64,000 nt of DNA, from assembly GCF_013363755.1 (NCBI RefSeq), contig NZ_CP054840.1, positions 882,001 through 946,000 of the forward strand, written 5' to 3'. This DNA is from Comamonas antarctica (GTDB taxonomy: Bacteria > Pseudomonadota > Gammaproteobacteria > Burkholderiales > Burkholderiaceae_C). Below the pieces are notes generated by a model. It had not been told where the DNA came from. It was given only the letters and a program-made list of their open reading frames with translations, and did no database searches. The position numbers and the translations under genes were made by a program. Shown piece after piece: positions 1-9,900 of the stretch (its first letter is position 1; every line of letters starts with the position of its first letter).

Positions 1-545
1 AGCTGGTGGCCTATCTGCAGGCCCATCCCAAGGCATCCTACGGCTCGGCGGGCACGGCCTCGGCCGGCCATGTGAACAGCGCGCAGCTGTCGCTGGCCAA
101 GGGCCTGAAGACCGAACATGTGCCCTACAAGGGCGCGGCTCCGCTGTTGACCGACCTGCTGGGCGGCCATATCGACTATGCGTTCGCCGGCCTGTCAGTG
201 ATGCTGCCGCACATCAAGGCCGGCAAGATCCGCGCGATTGCCGTGAGCTCGCCGCAGCGTTCGGCGCAACTGCCCGACGTGCCGGCGATGAACGAAAGCA
301 TTCCGGGCTTCGAGTTTCCCACCTGGATCGGCCTGGTCGCGCCGCCGGGCCTGCCCGCCGACGTGCGCGAGAAGCTGCTCAAGGCGGTGCACGATGTCAT
401 GCATGATCCGGCCATCGTGAAGCGCTTTGGCGACAACGCCTTCGATGTGGTCAACAGCACGCCGCAGGCGTTTGCCGAACGCGTGCGCAAGGACTCGGAG
501 CTGATGGCCGATCTGGTCAAGCGCAAGATCGTCAACGCCGACTGA
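1..545 (+). CDS. Bug/TctC-family periplasmic substrate-binding protein, C-terminal part
   Basis: The window opens inside this gene; about 180 C-terminal residues are visible and the signal peptide and N-terminal lobe are missing. The VPYKG motif followed by a LLGG segment, and the later stretch on reduced rates ending in LPDVPAMNE, are hallmarks of the Bug (TctC) family, which binds small carboxylates or related organic solutes in the periplasm. Some members serve tripartite TctABC importers, while many, like the others in this window, have no membrane subunits beside them. The next gene follows after 35 bases and is probably co-transcribed. The substrate cannot be read from the sequence. Confidence 0.9.
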   Translation, partial: LVAYLQAHPKASYGSAGTASAGHVNSAQLSLAKGLKTEHVPYKGAAPLLTDLLGGHIDYAFAGLSVMLPHIKAGKIRAIAVSSPQRSAQLPDVPAMNESIPGFEFPTWIGLVAPPGLPADVREKLLKAVHDVMHDPAIVKRFGDNAFDVVNSTPQAFAERVRKDSELMADLVKRKIVNAD

Positions 546-580
546 GCCGCAATCCCTTTCATCCATACAAGAGGTTTTCC

Positions 581-1105
581 ATGGCACGCATTCCCTATGC
601 CGACTGCAGCAGCGAGGCCGCGCGCCCGCTCGCCGAGCGCATCATCGCCGAGCGCGGCAGCATCCTGCACCTGTACCAGATGCTGATGCACAGCACGCCC
701 ATTGCCCAGGGCTGGCTGGGCTACCTGACTGCGATACGCCAGCAAAGCAGCCTGGCCGGCGCGCTGCGCGAGCTGATCATCATGCGCGTCGCGCTGCTCA
801 ACAACGCGCCTTACGAGGCCCAGCAGCATGCGCCCATCGCGCTGCAGGAAGGCATGACGCAGGTCCAGCTCGATGCGCTGCAGGCGTGGGAGCACAGCGA
901 GGCGTTTGCCGACGACGAACGCGCGGTGCTGGCCTATACCGATGCGATGACGCGCAGCGTCCAGGTGCCCGAGGCGGTGTTTGCCGCGGTCTCGGCGCTG
1001 TTCCCGCCCGCGCAGATCGTGGAAATCACCGCCACCGTGGCCGCCTACAACATGGTGTCGCGCTTTCTCGAGGCATTGCAGATCCATTCGCATGATCCAC
1101 GCTGA
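581..1105 (+). CDS. carboxymuconolactone decarboxylase-like (AhpD-fold) protein
   Basis: A 174-residue all-helical protein of the carboxymuconolactone decarboxylase/AhpD superfamily. The segment with YEAQQH around residue 87 corresponds to the family core motif, in which a glutamate and a histidine line the active site. The CxxC redox pair of true AhpD proteins is absent, so peroxidase-coupled disulfide chemistry is unlikely. An AAGAGG ribosome-binding site sits 6 bases before the ATG. It follows the Bug binding-protein gene closely, which suggests a role in catabolism of the imported compound (inference). The exact reaction is unknown. Confidence 0.8.
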   Translation: MARIPYADCSSEAARPLAERIIAERGSILHLYQMLMHSTPIAQGWLGYLTAIRQQSSLAGALRELIIMRVALLNNAPYEAQQHAPIALQEGMTQVQLDALQAWEHSEAFADDERAVLAYTDAMTRSVQVPEAVFAAVSALFPPAQIVEITATVAAYNMVSRFLEALQIHSHDPR

Positions 1106-1556
1106 GGGCCTGGGAACCGCAAGCCGTGCAACGCGGCTGCGGGCCTTGGCCTGCCCACTTTCGCGGCGCAGTCCGCGGTCCCACACCTGGGGTGTGAGTA
1201 ATTACCAACTGAAAAAAGCGGGCGTTTACATGCCCGCGGAAAATCCCTGACACTTTCTTTGCTACTAAGTTAATAGCAGGCCGATCTGGGATCGCCTGCG
1301 TTGCCATGCACGCACTGCCAATTGCCAATAGAAGCCGCCAATTGGAAGGTAAATCCGGTTAGATGCCAAGCCAGTGACCAAAGCAGTAACTTTGCAAAAA
1401 AATAGTTCCATCGCAAATGTTGTTTAGTGTAAAAATCCGATTAATTTCGTGACATTTCTGAACTTGTTTCGTGTGCGAAATCCGTGGCCTGCGTGACGCC
1501 ACGGCCGGTCAGCCGCTTGCCTTTACTGCCTCCGTCCAGACGCCAACGTCCTTACC
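1106..1556. other. 451-base non-coding region upstream of the secretion-like operon
   Basis: I see no convincing gene here. Base composition turns AT-rich from about 1200 to 1480, unlike the flanking genes. It holds a hairpin at 1117-1142 (possible end of the upstream operon, but without a T-run), a stem with one bulge near 1276-1300, two copies of GCCAATTG at 1317-1324 and 1337-1344 exactly 20 bases apart, and a perfect inverted repeat TTTCG-TGTG-CGAAA at 1467-1480. The TTGTTT...TAAAAA sequence near 1420-1438 could be a promoter. It most likely contains the control region of the tolC-like gene at 1557. Confidence 0.5.
1317..1345. promoter_or_regulatory. paired GCCAATTG sites, candidate operator
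   Basis: GCCAATTG occurs twice with a 20-base start-to-start spacing, about two helical turns. The arms CCAATTG and CAATTGG also form an inverted repeat. It lies in the AT-rich stretch before the giant-protein operon, so binding by a regulator is plausible, but no regulator gene is adjacent. Confidence 0.3.
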
Positions 1557-3092
1557 ATGAACACTTCTATCCCAAGCCGCAGGGCAAACCCCTTTGCGCT
1601 GCGTGCGTGCTATCTGCTGGGCGGCACGCTGCTGCTGTCCGGTTGCGCCAGCTTCAATGCCCAGCCCCTGACCGAAGCCGAGCTGCGCGACCAGGTGCAG
1701 GCCGACCAGCTGAAGCTGGCCCAGGACGTGGCGCCGCTTTCGGCCACGGTGAGCCTGGAAGAAGCCATTGCCCGCGCCATCAAGTACAACGCCGGCCAGC
1801 GCCTGCGCGCCATGGAAGAAGCGGTGGCCACCGGCACTTTCGAGGCGTCGAAGTACGACATGCTGCCCAAGGTCGTGGCCGCGGCCGGCTATCGCTACCG
1901 CGACCGCGACCTGATCACGCGCAGCGTCGACTCGGTCACGGGCCGTCCTTCGCTGGCCAACCCCTATATCTCCAGCGACCGCGATGCCACCACCGCTTCG
2001 CTGGGCTTTTCCTGGAGCCTGCTGGACTTCGGTCAGAGCTACTACGCCGCGCGCCAGCATGCCGACCGCGCGCTGATCGCGGGCGAGCGCCGCCGCAAGG
2101 CCATCCACACGCTGGTGCAGGACGTGCGCATCGCCTACTGGCGCGTGGCCGCGAGCCAGGCGCTCGAAGCCTCGCTGCGCGAAGCCAACAAGCAGGCCGA
2201 CTTGGCGCTCGACGATGTGCGCAAGGCCGAAGCCGAGAAGCTGCGCTCGCCCATCGAGCCGCTGCGCTACCAGCGCCAGTTGCTGGAGAACATGCGCCTG
2301 CTGGAAACCATCGAGCAGGAGCTGTCTTCGGCGCGCATCGAACTCGCCACCCTGATGGGCCTCGCACCCGGCCAGGCGACCACCGGCTGGAAGGTGGCCG
2401 AGCCGCAAGTGGCCGCCCACCAGAACTGGCTGAATCGCCCGGTGCAAGACATGGAAGCCCTGGCGCTGGTGCGCAACCCCGACCTGCGTGAAAGCCAGTA
2501 CGGCGCGCGCATCGCCCAGGAGGAAACCAAGCGCGTGATGCTGCGCATGTTCCCGGGCCTGTCGTTCAACTACGGCCTGAACCACAGCAGCGACAGCTAC
2601 CTGATCAACGACAGCTGGCGCGATGCCGGCCTGCAGATCTCGTTCAACCTGCTGGGCCTGCTGTCGATGCCCGCGCAAAAGCAGCTGGCCGAAGCCGGCG
2701 TGGAACTGGCCGACCAGAAGCGCATGGCCACGCAGATGGCCGTGTTGAGCCAGGTGCACATCGCGCGCCTGCAGTTCGCCAACGCCGTGCACCAGTACCA
2801 GCGCGCCGACACCATTGCCCAGGTCGACCAGCGCCTGGCGCAGCATGTCGACAACCAGGTGATCGCCGAGAAGCAGACCCGCCTGGACGGCGTGTCGCAG
2901 CAGACCGCCTCCATCCTGTCGACGCTGCGCCGCTACCAGGCGCTGTCGAACATGCAGGCCGCGGGTTCGCGCCTGCAGGCCACGCTGGGCATGGAGCCCG
3001 CGATCGACGGCTCGGACAGCCTGCCGCTGCCCGAACTGACCGCGGCCGTGGGCCAGGCGCTGCAGCGCTGGGAAGCAGGACAGCTGCAATGA
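1557..3092 (+). CDS. TolC-family outer-membrane efflux lipoprotein
   Basis: A 511-residue outer-membrane factor of the TolC/OEP family, predicted to form a trimeric channel through the outer membrane and periplasm. The N-terminus carries a lipoprotein signal with lipobox LLSGC, giving lipidation at Cys30. The rest is long alpha-helical segments rich in Ala, Gln and Glu with two OEP-like halves. It heads an operon: its last four bases (ATGA) overlap the start of the adaptor gene, so the two are translationally coupled. With the two adaptors and the membrane metalloprotease downstream, its likely job is export of the giant repeat protein encoded between them (inference). Ordinary drug efflux is less likely, since no RND or ABC pump is present. 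Confidence 0.85.
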   Translation: MNTSIPSRRANPFALRACYLLGGTLLLSGCASFNAQPLTEAELRDQVQADQLKLAQDVAPLSATVSLEEAIARAIKYNAGQRLRAMEEAVATGTFEASKYDMLPKVVAAAGYRYRDRDLITRSVDSVTGRPSLANPYISSDRDATTASLGFSWSLLDFGQSYYAARQHADRALIAGERRRKAIHTLVQDVRIAYWRVAASQALEASLREANKQADLALDDVRKAEAEKLRSPIEPLRYQRQLLENMRLLETIEQELSSARIELATLMGLAPGQATTGWKVAEPQVAAHQNWLNRPVQDMEALALVRNPDLRESQYGARIAQEETKRVMLRMFPGLSFNYGLNHSSDSYLINDSWRDAGLQISFNLLGLLSMPAQKQLAEAGVELADQKRMATQMAVLSQVHIARLQFANAVHQYQRADTIAQVDQRLAQHVDNQVIAEKQTRLDGVSQQTASILSTLRRYQALSNMQAAGSRLQATLGMEPAIDGSDSLPLPELTAAVGQALQRWEAGQLQ

Positions 3093-3871
3093 ACTCCCGC
3101 ATCCTTTGGACGCTGCTGGCCGGCGCTGCGCTGGCCCCGGCGCTGCAGGCGCAGACCGCACCCGCGCCGCGCGCCGGCGGCACGCTGCCCAGCGTGCTCG
3201 AGCAGCGCGAGATCCGCGCCCAGCTCGCGCCGCGGCGCTACACCACGCTGGCCGCCGAGATCGGCGCCAAGGTCCAGCGCCTGCCCGTGACCGAAGGCAG
3301 CGCCTTCCGCCAGGGCCAGCTGCTGGTGCAGTTCGACTGCAGCCTGCAGCAGGCGCAGCTCAACCGCGCCCAGGCCGGCCAGGACGTGACCGAGAAGACC
3401 TGGAAGGCCAACCAGCGCCTGGCCGAACTCAACTCCGTCGGCCGGATCGAACTCGATACCTCGCAGGGCGAATACCAGAAGGCGCGCGCCGAAGTCGCGG
3501 CCAACCGCAGCCTGCTGGGCAAGTGCCAGATCACCGCGCCCTACGCGGGCCGCATCGCCGAGCAGAAGATCCGCGAGCAGCAATACGCCCAGCCGGGCCA
3601 GGCGCTGCTCGACATCATCGACGACAGCGTGCTGGAGCTGGAGTTCCTCGTGCCTTCGCGCTGGCTCAGCTGGCTGCACCAGGGCACGGAATTCCAGGTG
3701 CGCATCGATGAAACCGGCAAGACCTATCCCGCCAAGGTGCAGCGCCTGGCGGCTCGCGTCGATCCGGTGAGCCAGTCCGTCAAGGTCAATGCCGCCATCC
3801 ATGGCCGCTTTGCCGAACTGATCGCCGGCATGAGCGGCCAGGTGCTGCTCAAGCCGCCAGCAGCGCAGTAA
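3089..3871 (+). CDS. periplasmic adaptor (membrane fusion protein, HlyD/RND adaptor type)
   Basis: A 260-residue periplasmic adaptor. It has a Sec signal peptide (about residues 1-22, ending ALQAQ), a biotinyl-lipoyl-like half (KVQRLPVTEG), a short helical hairpin (about residues 85-145), the second lipoyl half (ITAPYAGRI) and a beta-barrel domain. It is shorter than most HlyD/AcrA proteins (usually 370-480 residues) and lacks a cytoplasmic or membrane-spanning N-terminus, so it should be free in the periplasm or bound to partners. It starts inside the stop of the TolC-like gene and precedes the giant gene by 57 bases. It probably bridges the outer-membrane channel to the inner-membrane components encoded after the giant protein. 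Confidence 0.82.
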   Translation: MNSRILWTLLAGAALAPALQAQTAPAPRAGGTLPSVLEQREIRAQLAPRRYTTLAAEIGAKVQRLPVTEGSAFRQGQLLVQFDCSLQQAQLNRAQAGQDVTEKTWKANQRLAELNSVGRIELDTSQGEYQKARAEVAANRSLLGKCQITAPYAGRIAEQKIREQQYAQPGQALLDIIDDSVLELEFLVPSRWLSWLHQGTEFQVRIDETGKTYPAKVQRLAARVDPVSQSVKVNAAIHGRFAELIAGMSGQVLLKPPAAQ

Positions 3872-3928
3872 GAACCCCTCTCCAGAACAGCCGGTGCGGC
3901 TGAACCGTTACCTCTACAGGACATTGCC

Positions 3929-6900
3929 ATGAACTCGAAACGCCGCACTCTCTGGAGCCGCATGTTTGCCGCCGACGCCCAGGCCGCGGGGCCCTTGCCG
4001 GCCGCGCCCGTCGGCCTGGCCAGCAGCATGCGCCCGCTGGCGCTGGAGCAGCGCTTCATGTTCGACGGCGCCGCTGCGGTCGATGTGGCCCATGCGGCCG
4101 TCGATGCGGGCGCGCACGCTGCCGATGCGCAGGCCGAGGCGCCGCTGCATGCGCTGATGGCCGAAGCCGCCACCAGCGCCGCGCCCGCGCCGCGCAACGA
4201 GGTGGTGTTCATCGACAGCGCCGTGAAGGATTACGCGCAGATCGTGGCCAGCGTGCTGCCCGGCACCGAGGTCGTGCTGCTCGATGCGAGCCGCGACGGC
4301 GTGCAGCAGATGGCGCAATACCTGCAGGGCCGCAGCGGCATCGACGCCATCCATATCGTGAGCCACGGTGCCGATGGGCAGGTGCGCCTGGGCGCGAGCT
4401 CGCTGGAGCAATCCAACCTGTCCAGCTATGCGGCCGAGCTGGCGGCCATCGGCGCAGGCCTCACGGCCGATGGCGACATCCTGCTTTACGGCTGCAATAT
4501 CGCTGCGGATGCGCAGGGCCAGAGCTTCCTGGCGGCGCTGGCCGGCGCCACGGGCGCCGATGTCGCGGCATCTAGCAATGCCACGGGCGCGCAGGCGCTG
4601 GGCGGCGACTGGGTGCTCGAGCGCCAGTCCGGCCATATCGAAGCCGCGCTGCCCTTCGATGCCCAGCGGGTCGCGGGCTATGGCGAGCTGCTGGTGTCGC
4701 CGAGCAATGGTGTCACCAGCTTCGGTCCTGCGGTTCCTAACACCGACGATGTCGCATTGGGCGTCGGGCCGGGCAATGCCGGGGTGACGGCGCTGAACGT
4801 GGCCGGCACCGGGTGGGATATGAGCGTGAAGACCACGACAGCCGGCGAGATCGCCATCGGTATCGGCACTTTTTACCAGATAGACGGGAACAACATCTAT
4901 TACACGAGCACGCAGGGAGATATCACGCCACTGGAATCCTTCAGGGTGTCCTCCAACAATGGTTTCGTGTTCGATCTGCAGGGCATGCTGCTGTTCCTCG
5001 AGGCCAATGCCGTCAATTCCCAGGTGAAACTGCAGGTCACCGGCTACCGCAACGGTGTCGCGGTGGCCGGCGCCGCCAAGGAGTTCACGTTCGCGGTCGA
5101 CAGCGTGCACCAGGCACTGCAGACCATCAGCGTCCTGGACAACAGCAATTTCCAAGGCATCGACAGCTTTGTCATTACCCAGACCAGTGGCGCCGAAGTC
5201 GGCGTCCTGTTGATCGACAACATCGATGTGCAGAATGTGCGCGCGGCTTCGACGCCCACCGGTCTCTACAGCGGCGGAACCGTGGCAAGTTCCCCGACGA
5301 TCACGGGCGCGACGACCAACCAGCAGAGAACGGTCGTGGGCGACTTCAACAACGACGGAATCGACGACATCCTTTACCAGCCGGCGGGAACCGGTTCGGC
5401 GTGGGCGTATGCGCAAGGCAAGGAAGACGGCAGCTTCGAGATCAAGGCCATGAGCGCCTCGCCATTTGCCAGCGTGAGCGGAATGTTCGTGGAAGGCGCC
5501 AATAGCGGAAACAACTTCCAGGCTGCCGATTTCGATGGCGATGGCAGGATCGATCTGCTGGCCTCGGCCTCGAGCAATGGCGTCCCGGGGGTCACGCTTT
5601 ATCGCAACACGGGATCGGGATTCGTTGCCCAGCCGCTACCCGGTGGTCCGATGTATGGCGTGCGCACACTGGTCGGCGATTTCAATGGCGACAGCTTCGC
5701 GGATATCCTCTACCAAACCGATACCAGTTCGACGGCCACGTGGAGGATACGGCTGAACAACGGCAATGGCACCTTCAGCGACCTGGCGCTCGGTGACGCA
5801 CAGTCGCCATTCAGGAATGTGCAGTTGCCGGCCTTTGCCAGTTTGAATTACCAGGTCCTCGATGTCGATGGCGACGGTTATTCGGATCTCATCTACATAT
5901 CCAATGGAAGCCTGCGTTACTTCCACAACAACCACGGCATCATCGAAGAGATGCCGCTGGCGGGCATGCCCGCGCCCGGTTTCGGCGCCGTCATCCTGGC
6001 GGCAGACTTCGACAGCGATGGCGATGTCGACATCCTGTACCAGAACAGCACCACCGACTTCCGTTATGCGAGAAATGACAACGGTACGTTTGTCACGATG
6101 TTGGCGTCGGATTCCGCTTCGCCATTCCGCGCGCTCACGCTGAGCGGCGAGCTGCGCTACTACCGCGTTGGCGATTTCGATGGCGATGGAGATATCGATG
6201 TCTTCAAGACCACTCCCGGCACCGCCGGCAGCGTCTTCCTGCAAGGCGGCGGCCGGCCCCAGCTGGTCAGTGCCACCCCGGCCGACAACAGCGCCAGCGT
6301 TGCGCCCACGGCCAATATCACGCTGACCTTCGATCAAGGCGTGAGCAAGGGCACGGGCAATATCCAGATCGTGCGCACCAGCGATGGTGCCGTGGTGCAG
6401 ACGATTGCGGTGGGCAGCTCCGCTGTCACGGGCTCGGGCACCACCTGGACCATCGACCCGCCGGCCGACCTGGCCCAGGGCACGGGCTATTCGGTGCGCA
6501 TCGACGCCAAGTCCTTCGTCAGCGCCGACGGCAGGACCTACAAGGGGATTGCGGACAACGCCACGCTGAACTTCACCACCTCGAGCGTTCAGCCGCCCGT
6601 GATCGCCAACCTCAACGGCGACGCCGTCACCTACGTCGAAGACAGCGCCTATGTGCTGCTCGACGCAGGCGGCAACGCCGTGGTCACCGACGCCGACTCG
6701 GCGAACTTCAACGGCGGCAAGCTGACGGTGCAGATCACGGCCGGACTCTCCAGTGGCGAGGATGCGCTGTTCATCCGGGACCAGGGCGCGGGCGCCAACC
6801 AGATCGTGGTCAGTGGCGCGAGCATCCTGTACAACGGCCTGGTGATCGGCACCTTCGCCGGCGGCACCAACGGCAACCCGCTGGTGGTCACGTTCACCTC

Positions 6901-9900
6901 GAATGCCAACCCGACGACGGTTTCCGCGCTGGTGCAGAACCTGGCCTACCGCAACAGCAACACCATCGAGCCATCCACCACCCCGCGCACCGTGTCGATC
7001 AGCATGGATGACGGCGCGGGCGGCAGCAGCACGGTTGCCACGGTCGGCATCGAGGTGCATCCGGTCAATGACATGCCCGTGGTGGTCAACATCACCGCCA
7101 CCAACCCGACCTATACCGAGAACGCCTCCGCCGTGCAGCTGTTCTCCGGCGCGGCGATCAACACCATCGAATCCGGGCAGAGCGTGGTCCAGCTGGTCTT
7201 CACGGTCAGCGGCGTTGCCAACGGCGCCGCCGAGAAGCTGGTGATCGATGGCACCGACGTGGTCTTGGTCCAGGGCACCAATGTGACCACCGTCATCAAC
7301 GGCGTTACGGTCAAGGTTTCGGTGTCCGGTGGCACCGCCAGCGTCACGCTGGACAAAGCGGCCGGTCTTTCGACGGCGACGGCGCAGGCCATTCTCAACA
7401 GCATGGCCTACCGCAACGACAGCGAGAGCCCGAACACCGCGAACCGCGTCGTGACCCTGAGCACCGTGAGCGACAACGGCGGCAGCGCCGACGGCGGCCA
7501 GCCCACGGCGACCGTGGGCATCACCAGCACCGTGACCGTGGTGGGCATCAACGATGCGCCCATTCTCAGCGGCGGACCATACAACTTCGCAAGCATCAAC
7601 GAGGACACGACGGCCACGGGCGTCCGGGTCTCGACCGTGCTGGCCAACCACACCATGGTAGACCCCGACGCCAGCGCCCAGGGCGGCGTGGCGGTGATTG
7701 CCAAGACCGGCAGGGGCACCTGGCAGTATTCCACCGACAACGCGACGTGGACCGACTTTGGCGCGGTGTCGAACACCAGCGCGCTGCTGCTGGCCGCCAC
7801 GACCTATGTGCGCTACGTGCCGGATGCCGCCAATGGCGAGACCGCCACGCTCACTTTCCGCGGCTGGGACCAGACCATGGGCACCGCGTCCGTCAACGGC
7901 ATTCGCGGCCTGGCCGATACCACCAGCCATGGCGGCACCTCCGCGTTCTCCGTCGGTACCGGGGCAGTCAACCAGATCGTCACTTCGGTCAACGATGCAC
8001 CCTTCATGATCCCGGTGGCGCCGACGCTGAACGGGTTGACCGATACCGCGACGAACAGCAACGGCGCGCTGGTGAGCGACCTGCTGGGCGGTGTGACCGA
8101 TGTCGATACCGGCGCCCTCAAAGGCATGGCCGTCACCGGCCTGACCGCGACCTATGGCAAGTGGCAGTACAGCATCAATGCCGGCGGCACCTGGTCCGAC
8201 GTGGGCGCGGTGTCTGTCACTTCCGCGCTGATACTGACCGCCCAGAACTCCATTCGCTTCGTGCCCGATGGCATCCACGGCGAGACCGCGACCATTAGCT
8301 ACAAGGCCTGGGACCAGACCAACAGCACGCTGGGTCTGCAGGGCGCCAAGGTCGATACCACCACTTCGGGCGGCACCTCGGCGTATTCATCGGCCACCGA
8401 CACCGCGACCGTCGTGGTGGCCGCGATCAACGACCGGCCGGTAGTGTCGGTGTCCGGCGCGGCGGCGATCTGGACCGAAGGCAACAACGTCGCATCCAGC
8501 CGCAGCGTGGTCGACTCCGCCGTGACGGTCTCCGACGCCGACGGCCCCAACCCGCTCAGCGCCACGGTGCGGCTGCTCACCTATTACAGCGCCCAGGACA
8601 CGCTGGCCTTCGCCAACGACGGGTTCACCATGGGCAATATCGTCGGCACCTGGAGCGCCGGCACCGGTATCCTGACCCTGAGCTCGGCCGGCAACCAGGC
8701 GACCACGGCGCAGTTCCAGGCAGCGATGCGTGCCGTGACCTACGGCAACAGCTCGGATTCGCCAAACACCACCTCGCGCACCGTCCAGTTCCAGGTCACC
8801 GATGGCGGCGGCCTGTCCTCGATCGCCGTCACCCGCGATATCACCATCGTCGCGGTCAACGACTCGCCGACCATCAGCGCGCCCGCATCCCTGCAGTTGA
8901 ACGAAGACATTCCAACGGCGCTCGGCAACATCACCTTCAGCGATGTCGACTCGACCACCGGCACCGTCACGTTCTCGGTAGGCACCGGCACGCTCGGCGC
9001 GACCGGCGCCGGCGGCGTGACCGTGGGCGGCACGTCCACGGCGCTGACGCTCAGCGGCACCCTCGCCAACATCAACCAGTTCATTGCCAACAACCGCCTG
9101 GTCTATACCCCGGCGGCCAATGCCTCGGGCGACGTGACGCTGACGATCAACGTCAACACGACCAGCGTGTCCGACGCCACGACCACCATGACCCTGCAGG
9201 TCACCGCGGTCAACGACGCCCCAGTGGCCACCGTGCCGCCGAGCATCACCGTGACCGAGGACGTGGCCAGCGTCATCACCGGCATCAGCTTCACCGATGT
9301 CGATGCCGGCATCAACGTGGTCACGGCCACCTTCTCGGTGCCCAGCGGCACGCTGCAGGCCACCACCGGCATGGGTGTCACGGTCGCCGGCTCGGGCACG
9401 GGCGAACTGACGCTGTCGGGCAGCCTGTCCGACATCAACTTCTTCATTTCCGCCAACGGCCTGCGCTTCAAGACCGCGCAGGATGCGACCGCCAGCGTGC
9501 AGCTGACGGTAACGGTCAATGACCGGGGCAACAGCGGCACCGGCGGCGAGCAGACCAATACCAAGACCGTGACGCTGAATGTCACCGCGGTCAACGATGC
9601 GCCGGTCAACAACGTGCCTGCCGCGCAGACCGTGGGGCAGGGCATCGCGCTCGGATTCAACACCGCCAGCGGCAATGCGATCTCGATCAGCGATGTGGAC
9701 GCGGGCAACGGCCTGATCACGGTCACCCTGACCGCGGTCAACGGCACGCTGTCGCTGGGCAGCATGAGCGGCATCAACCTGGTGTGGGGCACCGGCGTCA
9801 ACAACGTCACCATGAGCTTCGAGGGCAACCGGGCCAACCTCAATGCCGCGCTGCAGACGCTGAGTTTCCGGGGGGCCAGCGGCTACATCGGCGCCGCCAG

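Noticed and set aside
5636..8278. Second long antisense frame within the giant gene
   Set aside because: Same cause: shadow of the plus-strand frame, with no ribosome site or domain.
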